From the NCBI GenBank assembly GCA_030295235.1, contig AP026128.1:1178001-1242000 (forward strand): a stretch of 64,000 nucleotides of DNA. The letters run 5' to 3'. Below are positions 21,077-33,096 of the stretch, in pieces; the first letter of the stretch is position 1, and each line of letters opens with the position of its first letter. The stretch is from Fistulifera solaris (lineage: Eukaryota > Bacillariophyta > Bacillariophyceae > Naviculales > Stauroneidaceae). The notes below the pieces were generated by a model. The model searched no databases. It was given only the letters and a program-made list of their open reading frames with translations, and was not told where the DNA came from. The translations under genes and the position numbers were made by a program.

Positions 21077-23633
21077 ATGAGCGAACCAAACGATGAGAAC
21101 AACAAGAACCAAAGCGCACCACTAACGACTGAAGCAGTTGCATCTACAACTACAGCAGGAACAGTAGAAGTAAGCAAAGAGATCGTCAAAACGGAGGTGG
21201 CTGTGAAAAGACGAAACCGAGAAAGAGCAATGCGAAGAAGAATGCTGCGGAGAAACGAAACAAAAGGCAACCAACCGAGGCTATCCTCCAGGAATGCCTC
21301 ATCATGGTATGAAGTATCATCATCCACCCCCTTACATGTCGATGGCGCCCTACGGCATGCACGGCCCGCCGCCGCCGTACGGCAAAGGACCTCCTGGAAA
21401 CGCTTACAAAGGAGCTCCGTATCCTCCGCCGCCTCATTACCCCCACGGCCACATGACGTCGTATCCTCCTCCTGGAGCTTACAAATATCCTCCCCCGCCA
21501 CACTACATGCACGGCGGTCCTCCGAACTATCATTACCCGTATCCTGGAGTCGGGGGAGTGCCCGGTGCACCCGTCAACAACGCTGCACCTACAACGAAAG
21601 CGAAGAGTGGCAAGAAAAAGAAGAATTCCGCTGCTGCAGCTCTTCCTCCGACTGCCCCCGCACATGCGCATCCTCATGTTCTTCCGCCCATGATGAAGGC
21701 TCCTCCGAGTATACCGGAATCACGTGTCATGGGAACTCTAACGCAAGTTGGAAGTACACCCAGCGGAGCATCGGATCCTCCGTCAGCCATGAAAACGCCC
21801 GTTCAAAAAATGGACCAAGGAGGAAGAAAGTGCCATCAAAAAGTTTGTTGAGGAAAAGGGAGAAGACGACTGGAATCAGCTAGCGGAACAGATGCCCAAT
21901 CGTACACCGAATGAAATCAAAGATCGATACTTTAAGATTACCAGAGGTGCTTCATCGGTGAAGGGAGCTTGGACGGAAGACGAAGACGCCAAAGTTATGG
22001 AGCTGGTGGGAAAGCACGGAGCCCGCAAGTGGTCCGTCATTGCTAGCCATCTCCCCGGCCGTGTCGGTAAACAATGTCGTGAGCGCTGGCACAACCATCT
22101 GAACCCCGAAATCAGCAAAGAAGCGTGGACACTGGAAGAAGATCGTACCATTCTTGAGTGTCATATTCGTGTCGGTAATCGCTGGGCTGAAATGGCTAAG
22201 CTGCTTCCTGGAAGGTAAGTAATCACTCATCGTTTTGAACGTCAAGCGTCCTGAAACAGCACTAACATGCTTTCAATTCGTACAACAGGACCGACAATGC
22301 TATCAAAAATCATTGGAACTCCTCCATGAGAAGAAAAATCGAAAAGTACTTGGCCAAGATTCGGGGCTGCGAAGCAGATGACATCGAGCCCTCGGAGGAC
22401 GGAAGGTACGAGTTCTACGGAGACTTTGACGGTGTGTTAGCCGCTGTCCGTGGAAGCGAGCCTCCGAGTACAGACGGAAAGAAAAAGATTAGCTCGAGTG
22501 AACGACGTGCGGCAATTGCAAAGAAGGGGAACAACAATGGTCTGCCTATGCCGTATTATCACTACACGCCCTACATGCCTCCTCCCGGAATGTATCCGCA
22601 TCATCCGATGATGGGGCACATCTTGCATAACCGAAGCCATCCGTTCACTCCCTGGGCAAATCCAGCAGACCGAGATACTCGACCGCCCACATCCCCTGCT
22701 GCCCGTGCAGGTTCGGGCGTTGGCACCCCTCTCCCGGCTATTGACGACCCAGTCGCTTATGGCGAAGGCAACTTGTCGACGGTAAAGAAAACTGTGTTCG
22801 ATTATAGTTTCGGCTCTCCTCAGCCACGCAGTTCCAGTCCTGTTCCCATGAGTATACAGGGGATGACACCACCTTTGTCGTGCTTGAAAGACATTTTTGC
22901 AACGCCGGGTCCGTTGGAGCTTCTCAGACGATCGCCTGATGTCGGAATGAGTTTGAACAAATCTCTTTTCACCGACGGTTCGTCTTCGTTGACCCCATTT
23001 GCGAAGACACCAGTGCCAAAAGACCAGTCCCCTATGAAGCCCATCCGCATCAGTATGACTGGTGAGAATGATAATAGCACGCTCATATTAAACATGCGAC
23101 TTGGAGGACAGGTTGGTATCTCTCCACTTCAAAAGCGTTCTAGTCAACCTTTCGTCTTCAGTGACGAGGGAACATTCGAGAAAGAAAGTACTTCGGAGTT
23201 CGTCGATTCGGATAAGCAAATGATGCCTCCGCCTGCTTCTTCTCGTCCAAAGGAGATTGTCTCCTCCCGCAAGCCTATCCAGAGCGAAGACATGTTCAGT
23301 ATGTCACTAGACTCTTCCGAACAGACCCCAAGACCTAATTCACAGACTTTGTCACCCAAACTGACTGGTTCGATCTCCAAAGGTAACCGCGTCAAGCATC
23401 TGGCTGCCACTCCTTCGACTGCTGCAACTGTCGAACAATCGTTTTGGAGCGACCAGATTGACATGAGTCCTGTTCCAACGCTCAGTCCTTTCCAAACTCC
23501 TTCCGTTGGCATTAAAACGGAACACGACGCCATTGTATCGCACGGTGAATCTACGAAAAAAGTACGACCGTGTGATTCTGTGGATGCGTCGCATCCGTCC
23601 AAACGAAGAAAAGAAGATCTTTCTAACCAATAA
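21077..23633 (+). CDS. 3R-MYB (R1R2R3) transcription factor
   Basis: Three MYB repeats, each with the regular Trp spacing: R1 from about 21808 (KWTKEEESAIKKFV), R2 (GAWTEDEDAKVMELVGKHG) and R3 (EAWTLEEDRTILE), ending TDNAIKNHWNSSMRRK. R3 is interrupted by an intron 22215-22288 (GTAAGT...ACAACAG) whose phase gives PGR-TDNAIKNHW. Animal and plant 3R-MYBs control G2/M genes. Upstream is a long Pro/Tyr/His-rich region (21294-21800), and downstream a Ser/Pro-rich tail with NLS-like KRRKED. The frame shifts at the A run 21805-21810, just before R1, and at least once more between 21180 and 21300. The start at 21077 (MSEPND) is therefore only probable. Confidence 0.85.
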
Positions 23634-23732
23634 ATTTTAATCGCACTATAACTTCACTTTAAAAAAGAAGTAGATGTATTTCGTAGTCCGATGCATATCG
23701 CTCGTTAACTTATCGACTCTAAAGGAAATTTA

Positions 23733-25220
23733 CTACATGGTAAGGAGCAATGCGATTACTGCTCCAGAATAATAGATGCACCACATCGATAAACCTCCGG
23801 AGGATGTTTGGGGCTCAGTTACCATCTCTCCGGCTGGAGGTTCTGCGACCGGCTGACTAGCGGGGTTTTCTGCAACAGGCTCGTCGACGGGAGCCTCCGC
23901 GACGGGGGCTGCGACTGGCGATCCTGCTACCGGACTATCAACGGGCAAATCAAAGTCCTCTTGAAGACACTCAAAGTTGTATGGTAGAATAGAATGCTTG
24001 CCTTCCGCCGTGCATTGACCCGGCTCTCCCTTATCGTGGGTAAAGACATTACGAAACCATCGACCACCTGGAAGAGGCGATGTCGTTCCCACAACAGAGC
24101 AAAAGTCCTGAACAACGTCGTAATAGCTCGCGTAACGTTCTTCGTACCAGGCGTTCGGTCCCGCACCAAGATAGTCAAAAACTTGTTCGTTCTGAACCGC
24201 TTTCATAACCGATAGTTCCGTTTCAAATTCTGCGTACGTCGCTTCCCAGTTTGGGGCGGGAAAAATCCAGTGATCCGCGTCCTTGCCAAATTCGACCAGT
24301 TCCGCAACGTTCATATACTTCGTACCGCAGGCTTCGACGGAATAGGAAAGGGATCCATCGTCGTCGGAGAGAATATCTGCGGAACAAGAGGTAGCAAATT
24401 CGCAGTAATAGTTGGGGCATTTGGCAACGCTCCATCCGAGACAATAATCACTGTAGTATGCCCAGAGAACTGTAGGAGGGTTGGGAAGATCTGCCTCAAT
24501 ACGACCAGCATTCTCGGCCACACACTGGTAACGATCCGCCGCTGCTTCGACAGCTTCGTTCGCCACAGACTCTAAATTGAAGAACGTGCTGTAGAACTTG
24601 ACCCACTCGAAAATGCCCGCGTTGGTGAGTTCGGCGTAAAAGCTGACCTTGACGTAAGTATCAACTCCAGGAATGTCCGTTTGAAATGGACTGACAAAGG
24701 CAACGGACACGTTGTTCAAAATTTCCATGACTTGCTCCGCCGATGTCGGTTGGTTCTGCAACAAGTCCGGACTCGTATCATCTTCCGTTCGATCCACCAA
24801 AACGACATTGCCTGCGGTGACCTCATCTCGAAAACAAGGCGATGAAATAAATTGCGGGTCTGTCAAAAAGACTTTGATAGCTTCGACTTGGTCCAACTGT
24901 TCGAGCATGGGGATGTGAACGACTTCATCAATCGCGACGTGAGGAGCGATCGGAATTTGAATCACTTCGTCGTACAGATCTGTTTCTTCTGGAGGTGTTG
25001 TGCCACATTGATAGAGCAGGTACGACGAGTTGGAATCCAGGTTACGAAGAACTTTGTACGTGTTGTGGTAGGACACGGACCAAAGTGCAGAATCCTCCGC
25101 CGATACCTTGTCGGGAAAGTAATCCACATCGGCTTCGACTGTCGTAAGACATTCCGTAGGATTCTGAGCTGTCACTAATGTAGCGACAGTGGCAACGAAT
25201 AGAGCAAGCAACAATTTCAT
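23733..25220 (-). CDS. Secreted, surface-anchored periplasmic-binding-protein-like protein
   Basis: 495 residues from ATG 25220, which opens a clear signal peptide (MKLLLALFVATVATLVTAQ); the frame upstream has no other ATG. The mature part resembles the eukaryotic periplasmic-binding-protein-like family found in diatoms and fungi: YLLYQCGTTPPE, IPIAPHVAIDEVVHIPMLEQ and SSPCF occur in the expected order. Many Cys residues suggest an extracellular fold. Near the C-terminus is a Pro-Val-Ala repeat stalk (VAGSPVAAPVAEAPVDEPVA), then a hydrophobic end (IYYSGAVIALLLTM) compatible with a GPI or membrane anchor. It could bind a metal-siderophore complex or another small solute at the cell surface. 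The ligand cannot be read from the sequence. Confidence 0.65.
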   Translation of the reverse strand: MKLLLALFVATVATLVTAQNPTECLTTVEADVDYFPDKVSAEDSALWSVSYHNTYKVLRNLDSNSSYLLYQCGTTPPEETDLYDEVIQIPIAPHVAIDEVVHIPMLEQLDQVEAIKVFLTDPQFISSPCFRDEVTAGNVVLVDRTEDDTSPDLLQNQPTSAEQVMEILNNVSVAFVSPFQTDIPGVDTYVKVSFYAELTNAGIFEWVKFYSTFFNLESVANEAVEAAADRYQCVAENAGRIEADLPNPPTVLWAYYSDYCLGWSVAKCPNYYCEFATSCSADILSDDDGSLSYSVEACGTKYMNVAELVEFGKDADHWIFPAPNWEATYAEFETELSVMKAVQNEQVFDYLGAGPNAWYEERYASYYDVVQDFCSVVGTTSPLPGGRWFRNVFTHDKGEPGQCTAEGKHSILPYNFECLQEDFDLPVDSPVAGSPVAAPVAEAPVDEPVAENPASQPVAEPPAGEMVTEPQTSSGGLSMWCIYYSGAVIALLLTM

Positions 25221-26343
25221 GGTGACCGTTCGCACGAAAGATACAGATGAATCTCAAATTGTGGGCCCTTCATTCTTTGTGATCGGATCGGCAGAAAAGT
25301 GAAGATACTTTTTGTTTGGTTCTGCGAAAGTCGTCTTCTTCGAGAACGTGCTCCGCTCATCTTCGTCAGGACGTCGTCGGTCAATTTTGATGGTTTGTAA
25401 TAACACACCATTGCGAAGTAGATATGAATGACTTATTGACGTCTTAACGGAGACTCTATACTACAACAATAAAATACTTTGGCTTGAAACTTCCAGCTAG
25501 GCTAGGAAACCGATTGGGGGTAATTTAAACCTCTTCCGTATAATATTAGCTCGTGACTGAAATGCAGTCGCGTCAAAATGTGTCTACACATCAGGATTAT
25601 AGTAGCGACGGAGCGGTATCCAACTTGTTTCGTGAATAGTCCAAAAGGCACACCGCCGCAAAACGCACAAGCGCTAAGGGCTGGTTACTTTTTTGGAAGT
25701 CCCCTCGTTCAAATAGTACAAATTTGTACGTAAGTACATAAGGCACCTATAGTCGAAATTATCGTTGATTGATTAACCTCCACCGCGATAAAAACACGAC
25801 GACCATGGCAAAAGGAATTCATGAGGCTGTAACTTCGTTCAGGGACCTGCAAAATTGTGGGAATTGGGCCATCTAATAGCTATTAGCTATAGAAGGCTTA
25901 TTGTGCGATATCCACAATTTTGACGCTTCTGTTGCTGAGATACTCGCTTTCGAGTTGATTTTCTATGGTGAAAAAGCACGGGCAGAATCAAATCACGCCT
26001 TTTCTCCGCAATTCGATCGCCTCTGATGAAAATTAAACATCCCTTGGAACCGCCTCTCCTTAATTATACAATAAAAGTAAAAAGAATATCAATCGAGCTT
26101 TATTTAATTGATCGGTGCCCCACCATGTTTAGCCTGGATTTGTGCGGCATTTTTCCATGGTGAGATTTTCGTTCCGACGGTTAGTGTAGCATAAAGTGTA
26201 CTTTCACGGTGCTATCGCGACAGGGCGTCCCTGCGCGTAACCAGCCCTTATGCGATGAATGATGGATAACATAGTTCGATGGTATCAAGTATTGCAAAGC
26301 AACAAGTAAGCGATTATCTCTATTCGCAAACCGAAACAATAGA
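25221..26343. other. Intergenic region, divergent promoters, one dispersed palindrome
   Basis: About 1.1 kb separates the two divergently transcribed neighbours. No coding frame is supported. A CGTGACTGAAATGCAGTCGCG-type stem lies at about 25551-25572 and an AATAGCTATTAGCTATAG stretch near 25877. Confidence 0.5.
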
Positions 26344-28043
26344 ATGCGAGAAAAGGCACGCAAACTACCTGCCGAACCCCAAAGCATTGCAATAATTGGT
26401 TCCGGTTTGGCCGCTTTGTCGACGGCGATCTTTTGTGAGCAAGCCGGATACGCCGTGGATTTGTTTGAGCGTGATAATTATCTCGGGAGCCGTTCTGAAG
26501 GCTATGGACTAACGTTAAAGTACGATCCGCGGGGTATTTCAGCTCAATTGGGAGTTTTAGAAGACGTTTGTGACGCCGATTGCCCTTCGCGATCGCATTA
26601 TTTGTTGCGTCACGACGGAGTTGTTTTGGGTTATTTTGGGAATGCGTTTTCCAGTGATAATCGCGGTTGGGGACAGAGAGGAAACCTGAGAGTCCCGAGA
26701 CAGAAGTTACGAACGATGTTAATTGACAAACTACAAGATTCTAAAATTCATTGGGGACATGAGCTTGTTGCGATGAAGAAACAAAGTGACGGCATGGAAT
26801 TGACGTTTGCTAACGGGAAAATTTTCAAGGCTGACTGGGTGATTGGCGCAGATGGCATCAACTCAAAAGTTGTTCGGTGTATATTACCAGATACGTCGCC
26901 AACGCGACCTTTGGGAGTTCATTTGACTTTGGGATTGACAGAACCTTCTAGCGATGTGATCGATCCCTCATTGCTTCACGAGAGGGGATTCTACACTCTG
27001 AAACCAGGACATCGCCTTTTGTCATGCCCTATAGCAGTCTGGATGCAATCGACCAGACAAGGCCTGTTCGATATATGTGGCAACTAACGGTGAACAGCAA
27101 TCAAAGAGAACGTAAGGCTCAACAGGAGGCATTGGACGAAGCCTATGCCATTTGCAAGGACTGGCATCGACCCGTGCCGCAACTCATACAATCCACTCCG
27201 CCTGATTCGGTGTGGTCTTCTCCCCTGTTTGATCGGGATCCCAACGATCTCTATGAGAGTTTTCTTAAACTACACGTCCGCAATCAAGAACATCCAACGC
27301 CCGTACTCCTCGTCGGTGATGCGCTACACGCCATGTCTTGCTTCAAAGGACAAGGTGCCCACCAGGCTCTCCTTGACGGAAGATGCGTAGCGAAATGGTT
27401 GTTTGCGCAAGCGTCAACAAAAGGCAAATTACAATCATGCTGGCGTGAACTTGTCCAACGGTCTGCGCCCATTGTGCAGGACAGTCGAAGAGCAGCCGTG
27501 GAATGGCACGAGGAGTCGATTGTTGATAACGGTGGCCATTCGTTGGCTGGCTGCTCCAATAGCAGCATGCTACTAGCCGAATTAGAGGGTCAAAATATAC
27601 GTGCTGGAAACGTGGACGATTTGGATAAGGCGGTCGGTCAAGTGAAGCTGCAGGTGGATAAGCTTTCCGATAAACGTCTGGATTCTGATGCGGATCAAGC
27701 ATTATCTCCTCCGGTTCCAACGGAATGGTGCAACGATGTTTGGATTGCCATTAGAAAATCCGACTTACTTACTTTACGGGAACTATCGTGGAAAGCGAAA
27801 GATTGCCGATGGATGCAATGCTTGATTGATGACGATGGATGTACGTGTCTCCACGTTGCTGCAGCGCATGATACAAAGGGGGCTGTCGTACAATGGCTTG
27901 TTCGTGAAGCTGGATGCTCGTTGCGATTACGGAACGATAAGGGAGAGTTGCCCATAGATTGGGCTGTAGAAGAGACCACTAGATTGGTCATAAAACGGTT
28001 GAACGCAGAGGCCTTGGGTCAAACGGTTTGCACAAAACAATGA
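26344..28043 (+). CDS. FAD-dependent aromatic-ring-type monooxygenase fused to ankyrin-like repeats
   Basis: The N-terminal ~430 residues form a class A flavin monooxygenase: IAIIGSGLAALSTAIF (dinucleotide fold, GxGxxA), DWVIGADGINSKVV (DG motif) and PVLLVGDALHAMSCFKGQGA (GD motif). The C-terminal ~100 residues hold ankyrin-like units, DGCTCLHVAAAHDTKGAVVQ and DKGELPIDWAVEE. The frame shifts at the T run 27017-27020: one extra T would give RLFVMPYSSLDAIDQ and restore the family sequence, so this is probably a base-calling error. The ATG at 26344 is the first in frame, and there is no signal peptide. Substrate unknown. Such monooxygenases hydroxylate aromatics or isoprenoids; the ankyrin tail suggests a protein partner. 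Confidence 0.82.
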
Positions 28044-28284
28044 CACTGCTTCAGCTCTATTTGCAAAGGGCTACAAGATTGTAAAAATAAAAAGTACAAT
28101 TTTATTGTAGAAAATATTTTAGGCAGGTGGAATTATGGATTAGTGAGCCAAATGGAAATAATCACATACTCGAGCGAATGATGCGAATGCGGTGGTCAAA
28201 AGGCGGGGCAGATTGCACGCAAGCAAACACAAATCCGACAGAAATAGAAATGTAGACGTCGTGCGTAGCGATGCAGGCGGTCTT

Positions 28285-30546
28285 TCAAATGTTATTGCCT
28301 GTAACCAGAGATATACTAGGCTTCGATGGCTCATTTTTCCGCCTTGAGGACTTGATCAGGTGTTTCGATTCGAGAGGCTTTTTCTCCCCATTAACCTTCC
28401 AGTTTAAATACAGGATGAGGAAGAACGACATGATTGAGAGAATCGCAAACATGAAGCCCGGAAGCGCTATGTTGGGTATCGCACGGAAAGGTGATAAGGG
28501 GGCATTCAACTCGTAAGCGCTTGGGAAAGTGTCTTTCATATCCTGAGACATGCAGTGCGGACCAGTAAATCCCTCCTCGCAAACGCAGACAGATCCCATG
28601 AATGACTCTAAGCCAAAAAGACCACCGTGAGCGACCTCCGAAGAGCATTTTCCTCCCCCACGAACTTCCTTTACTGATTCCAATCGACGCCCTGCCCTTG
28701 TAGATACATCAGATATCGAAGACTTCTCAAATGCTGCAGTAAAGTTCTTCCTCAAAACATTGCCGCCACAGTCTGCATCTGATGTACAAGTACCACCTCC
28801 TCGTGGGACTTTTCGAAGAGGGCGGGTGTCCTCAAAAGAAAACGGGGGATTTCGCATGTAATGGTAATAGTGACCTTCAATCCATTCTTTCGTAGGGTAT
28901 TCTGGTGGGTCACAGCCGAGTGTATGAGGTTGCCCTACGTGAGCAGAATCATCGCTGCTCTGGTAAAGTCGTATGTGGTCTATGTACATAGCAGTCTTCC
29001 CCGACTCGAGCATTTGACAGTATCCAGGATAGAACGAACAAGCACACTGCGGATTAGCGCAATCAAAACAATCTTTTGGACACCAATCAGGGCGATCATA
29101 TGGAAAGCCCCATGTGGAAGAAACAGCAACATTCATGATAAAATAGGAAGGCTCGATGGGAATTTGCGAACCAGTGAGTTCTTCCAGCGACTTGTCCTCA
29201 ATGCCGAAAGCGTGTACCCACTCTTCGCCTTTGCCGTCCCCTTCCACGTACATTGTCCCGTTTTCATTTTCAATTTTATATGATTTGACAAACCAATCGA
29301 GACGACCACCTCTACCGGGTTGCCATTCAAGTCGAAATGTGTGGGGTTTCTCAAAATGGGCCGGCGTTAGCTCGTGCACTACACCGACTGCATCAGCCTG
29401 AAAGGCTTGTTTTTTGGTGCGACTAACAGGTTCATTCGGTTTCGTTTCTGCCATGTAAGTTCCGTAAAAGAATGGGTTGATCGAGGTATTACCCGCATAC
29501 ATAAGTCCGTCATACCACGTGTCGGCGAGAAATTCCGTGTGTCCATTCTTAGAAAGCACATTCTTGCGCTTCGGCAGAGCTCCCGATTGAGGACGATTCT
29601 TTGTAACTCCAGGTGCAACCTATCATGTAGGTATTAGTAATCATAGAGTTCATGGCAGAGAAATAGCTGTCGAAATAAGACTTACCTGAAGTGTCATATC
29701 GCAGTATGGGTAAGAAACACCTGGTTTTGTGCCAGGGATAGGACCATCGGATGAGCCGGTCATCACTTCCACAATATCAATTTCAGTTGCACCTCTTCCT
29801 TGATTCGGATGCATACCGTAATGATTCTGCGCATTACAAGCCGAAATAGTCTGAGCTTGCTGCAGTTCTCGGTCGCATTTGTTGTAACTCCACGGCCACA
29901 GATTGTTCGTGCTTGGCTCATAGGTTGCTCGTCCTAAATTTCCCAACATCCAAATAGCAGGCCACAAGCCCCCGATGTAAGCTTCTCCTGGAAAAATGAC
30001 ATCGACTTCAACGATTCCCCCTGTGAAGCAAAACTTTTCCCAGCTTTGCACCATGCCCGAGGTAAAATTCTTGATTTCATGTTTCCATTCCTTTTGATGT
30101 GATCGTAGCGATTCCATTCGGTTCGTTCGAGGTAGGTACCGATTCGAAGAAAACCATTTTTCGTCGTGACCGCTGACGAGTTGTAAAACTGCATGGATCC
30201 ACCTCCCGCAGAACTAGCATCATCATCGGATTTGTCGAGTGCAGTCCATAACGGATCATGGCCATCTTTGAAGGTGCGGTTCTCTACATTGAATTCGTCC
30301 GACATGACCTGCGGTAAAGCAAATATTAAGTTAGATAGGTAAGCGACCGTTTTGTGCCTTACAACTAGAGAAGAAGAAAGAGAAACGTACCAAGTGATAC
30401 GTCGTTCCGTCGATGAGAGAAGTCGTTGTTCGCTTATCGAGAGGCGTTTCTATATCAATAAAACTACCCGATGATATGCGAATTATCGCTAGGATGAGCA
30501 TTAATGAACCCATTGTAGCATGGCTGATCGAGGGAAACATTGTCAT
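28285..30546 (-). CDS. KRE6/SKN1-like beta-glucan synthesis protein (GH16-type transglycosylase)
   Basis: Exons 30391-30546, 29686-30308 and 28285-29619, with GT-AG introns of 82 and 66 bp (the second has a TACTAAT branch point). Exon 1 encodes a signal peptide (GSLMLILAIIRISSG). The junction gives YHLVMSDEFNVENRTFKDG, the start of the SKN1/KRE6 domain. The catalytic site is GATEIDIVEVM (E-x-D-x-x-E). Cys-rich and EGF-like parts follow (VCVCEEGFTGPHC), then one membrane span near the C-terminus (PGFMFAILSIMSFFLILYL). A frame shift at the A run on the coding strand (30092-30095) can be restored with one extra A. In diatoms such proteins are proposed to add beta-1,6 branches to chrysolaminarin. 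Confidence 0.9.
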
Positions 30547-30919
30547 GTTTTTCTGATAACACAACCGAAGTTATATGGCGGCGAAACGTGTTTGTTGCGT
30601 GCAGCTGAAAAGGATTTGCGATTACGATTTCCTCTTTGCGTGACGAGAACACCAAATCTATTGCATACAATGAAGAACAATGCAATGAGCTCTTCAATTC
30701 AACGACGGATGTAGCCCCGAAAAGTGTTTTATCTTTCTCTTCTTGGATTGCAAAACGACGACGCACATTTTTCCCTGTTGCTATTGAAGTCAAACGTCAA
30801 ACGACAAAGTAAGTGTTGTTTTGTTCTACGTCACACAGAGAACGACACCAAGCGGCACCAACGCACAATGAACGGACGACATTAACCTTGCTTGCTAGCT
30901 AGCTTGCTTGATTGAAGTC

Positions 30920-31430
30920 CGTATCCAGAACAGAATTTCTGGAGTTATACACAGATTTTCTGTATGATGAAATTCACAGTATTTTTCCAGAATTTCTGGA
31001 TTCACCAAAAATTCATTTATGAACAATAAATACACCATTTCCAAGAACTTCCGAATAATCCCAGCATTTTTGTATTACCAAATACATCGTCAGACCCGTG
31101 GATAGACACAAAATTCCTGTATGTTTTATTGAACATGGTCCAGAATTTCTGGACCTATTTACAGATTTTCTGTAGGTTGAAACATCATGACTTCCAGAAT
31201 TTCTGGATCTACCAAAACTTTGTGTTTGACTCTAGTATAAACGCACCATCTCGATCCGCCAAATTCTTTTTTTAAAAACGTTATGACCTAACACACTACT
31301 TCCAAATGTTTGGATATTACAGCATTTGTGCGATGAAATCCACCTTATCCAGAAAATCTGTAATTTACCAGAATAATACACCTGCTCCAGAATTTCTAGA
31401 ACGTAGTCCAGACAGGAATTTTTTAGGACA
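30920..31430. repeat. Degenerate array of CCAGAATTTCTGG palindromes
   Basis: Odd-centred palindromes recur: CAGAATTTCTGGA (30932), TTCCAGAATTTCTGGATTCA (30976), CCAGAATTTCTGGACC (31140), TTCCAGAATTTCTGGATC (31193) and CCAGAATTTCTAGAA (31386). They alternate with ACAGATTTTCTGTA-type copies. No gene lies here (30547-31627). The motif is the same as in the satellite at 50.6-51.8 kb. Confidence 0.75.
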
Positions 31431-31627
31431 AGATACACCGTTTCCGTCTCCAGAGTTTGTATGGATTGTTTTGATACTGCTACATAGACTCAGTTTGATT
31501 AATTCTCAGCTTTTGTGTAAATGCCGTTGTACTGGTAACGGTAGGAAGTTGCAACAGTTCTTATTCACGTCAGCTACATTTAAAGATTAAATTAGCATTT
31601 TTATTGCTTTCATAATTTATGAACAGA

Positions 31628-32752
31628 TCATTTTGACCAAATAATGGGTACTAGAGGATGATCCCAATCTGGCGTACCCCGAGGAACTTGAGATATCCAG
31701 TCCTGATAACTCCAGACATCTTCCGAATCACCTTCGTCAGTTCGTACTCGAACCGGAGCTCTGGCGTCTACGTAGGTAATGGCTAGTGCCAAGCGATCGT
31801 GTTTGCCGGTGTTGGCATTGGCACAATGCAGCGTCCAACCCGAGTGTGCCGTCATGTCGCCCAAATCAAGTGGCATATAATCGACAAGAGAATCCATTCC
31901 ACTATAATCGCGTTCGTATCTTTCTTCTAATCGATTCCACGGTGAATCGGGATTTTCTGCACTCTCTTTGTAGGAATTCCAATAAGGGAGCGCAAAGTCG
32001 GAGTGTGACTTGCTGCAAAAGACCAGGGCGGTCCCATCCGCCGGAACGGCCTGCAAGGGTATCCAAAACGTAATCAAATGACTCGTATCAAACGGTGCCA
32101 TGCGTGCATCGACATGCCACGGTGTCGGTCCGTCCCCGGGTCGCTTCCAAAACAATGCATCTTGGTAAAGTCGAACCGAAGGCACGTCAAGCAACACAGC
32201 GGCGGATTCGGCAAGGTGAACGGCAATCTTTCGCACGTCGGGTAAATCGCGGTTGGTGTGAAAGTATTGCAGAAAAGGCAAGGAATACGGTATACCCAGA
32301 CGCCTTAGTTCCTTTTGACAAGCCTCAATTGATGTACAGGATGCGGCAAGTGAGGGTGAATCCGCTGCTACTTCTACTTTTTGTTGCCAGGCAAGCAATT
32401 CTCGCTTTTTGCAGTATTTGACAATCTCCGTCCGGAGTTTCTTTAACACATTCGCGTCGAGTGAATTTCGTATAGCTGCGTGTCCGTTGCGAGCATAGCT
32501 TAATTGCTCTGAAATACTGGGAAGATTGGGACGTGAATTTCGAATAGATGGTGATTTTGCCCTTTGTTTGTTGCTGTTTCTGTGGAGTGGTTTTGGCGTC
32601 GCATTCGCATACCTTGACTTTGTTGAGTGTAACGACAATGCTCTCCTTTGTAGCCGTATATTATCAGCGCATATTTCCGGTTTCAGATTGAAGGAAGAAG
32701 CTTGGAAGAGATGCACTAGCAGTATCAGTATCAAGGTAATAATCATTTTCAT
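31628..32752 (-). CDS. Phytanoyl-CoA dioxygenase (PhyH) family protein, probably plastid-targeted
   Basis: 374 residues. Starts MKMIITLILILLVHLFQASS then FNLK: a signal peptide followed by an ASSF motif with Phe at +1, the diatom plastid-import pattern. The catalytic core shows WHVDARM (Fe-binding H-x-D), ITFWIPLQAVPADGTALVF and GDMTAHSGWTLHCA with the distal His, then RLALAITYVDAR with the 2-oxoglutarate-binding Arg. All belong to the non-heme Fe(II)/2OG PhyH family. The substrate could be a lipid, a pigment side chain or another hydrophobic acid. Frame intact, single exon. Confidence 0.85.
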   Translation of the reverse strand: MKMIITLILILLVHLFQASSFNLKPEICADNIRLQRRALSLHSTKSRYANATPKPLHRNSNKQRAKSPSIRNSRPNLPSISEQLSYARNGHAAIRNSLDANVLKKLRTEIVKYCKKRELLAWQQKVEVAADSPSLAASCTSIEACQKELRRLGIPYSLPFLQYFHTNRDLPDVRKIAVHLAESAAVLLDVPSVRLYQDALFWKRPGDGPTPWHVDARMAPFDTSHLITFWIPLQAVPADGTALVFCSKSHSDFALPYWNSYKESAENPDSPWNRLEERYERDYSGMDSLVDYMPLDLGDMTAHSGWTLHCANANTGKHDRLALAITYVDARAPVRVRTDEGDSEDVWSYQDWISQVPRGTPDWDHPLVPIIWSK

Positions 32753-32916
32753 GATTGGTTACAATGTTACAATGAGTTGTGTCGTTTTTACTGCGTTGTT
32801 GTGTCGCGTGTCGCGTGGCGGTCCGGTCGCTCGTATTGATGCCGTGGTAGGGTGCGGCCGGCCAGACGGACACTTACCTCGACTATACTATGGTACCATA
32901 GTGTAGATTACTTTTT

Positions 32917-32940
32917 TCTGTGACTGGACACCAGTCACGA
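32917..32940. promoter_or_regulatory. Palindrome in the divergent promoter region
   Basis: GTGACTGGACACCAGTCAC lies in the 344 bp between two divergent starts (32752 and 33097). It shares the GTGACTG...CAGTCAC arms with palindromes at 12.7, 25.55 and 43.36 kb. It could be a protein-binding site or a repeat remnant. Confidence 0.35.
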
Positions 32941-33096
32941 TACAAAAGTATCTTTTTCACATCATTTTTCAGTTTCTGACACCTTTGCCTTTTCCCATAA
33001 AAGCCGAAATCGATCGAAAGGATCTTCATTGTCATCAATAAGCATTGAAAACGCTGCACATACTATTCAGATCGCCTACCAGTAATACACAAGAAC

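Noticed and set aside
21186-21677. 163-codon Arg-rich frame on the minus strand opposite the MYB gene
   Set aside because: It is the complement of the Pro/Tyr/His-rich coding region; its composition follows from that.
30890-30915. CTTGCTAGCTAGCTTGCTTG palindrome upstream of the palindrome array
   Set aside because: Simple TAGC/TTGC dinucleotide-like repetition, no related copies seen.
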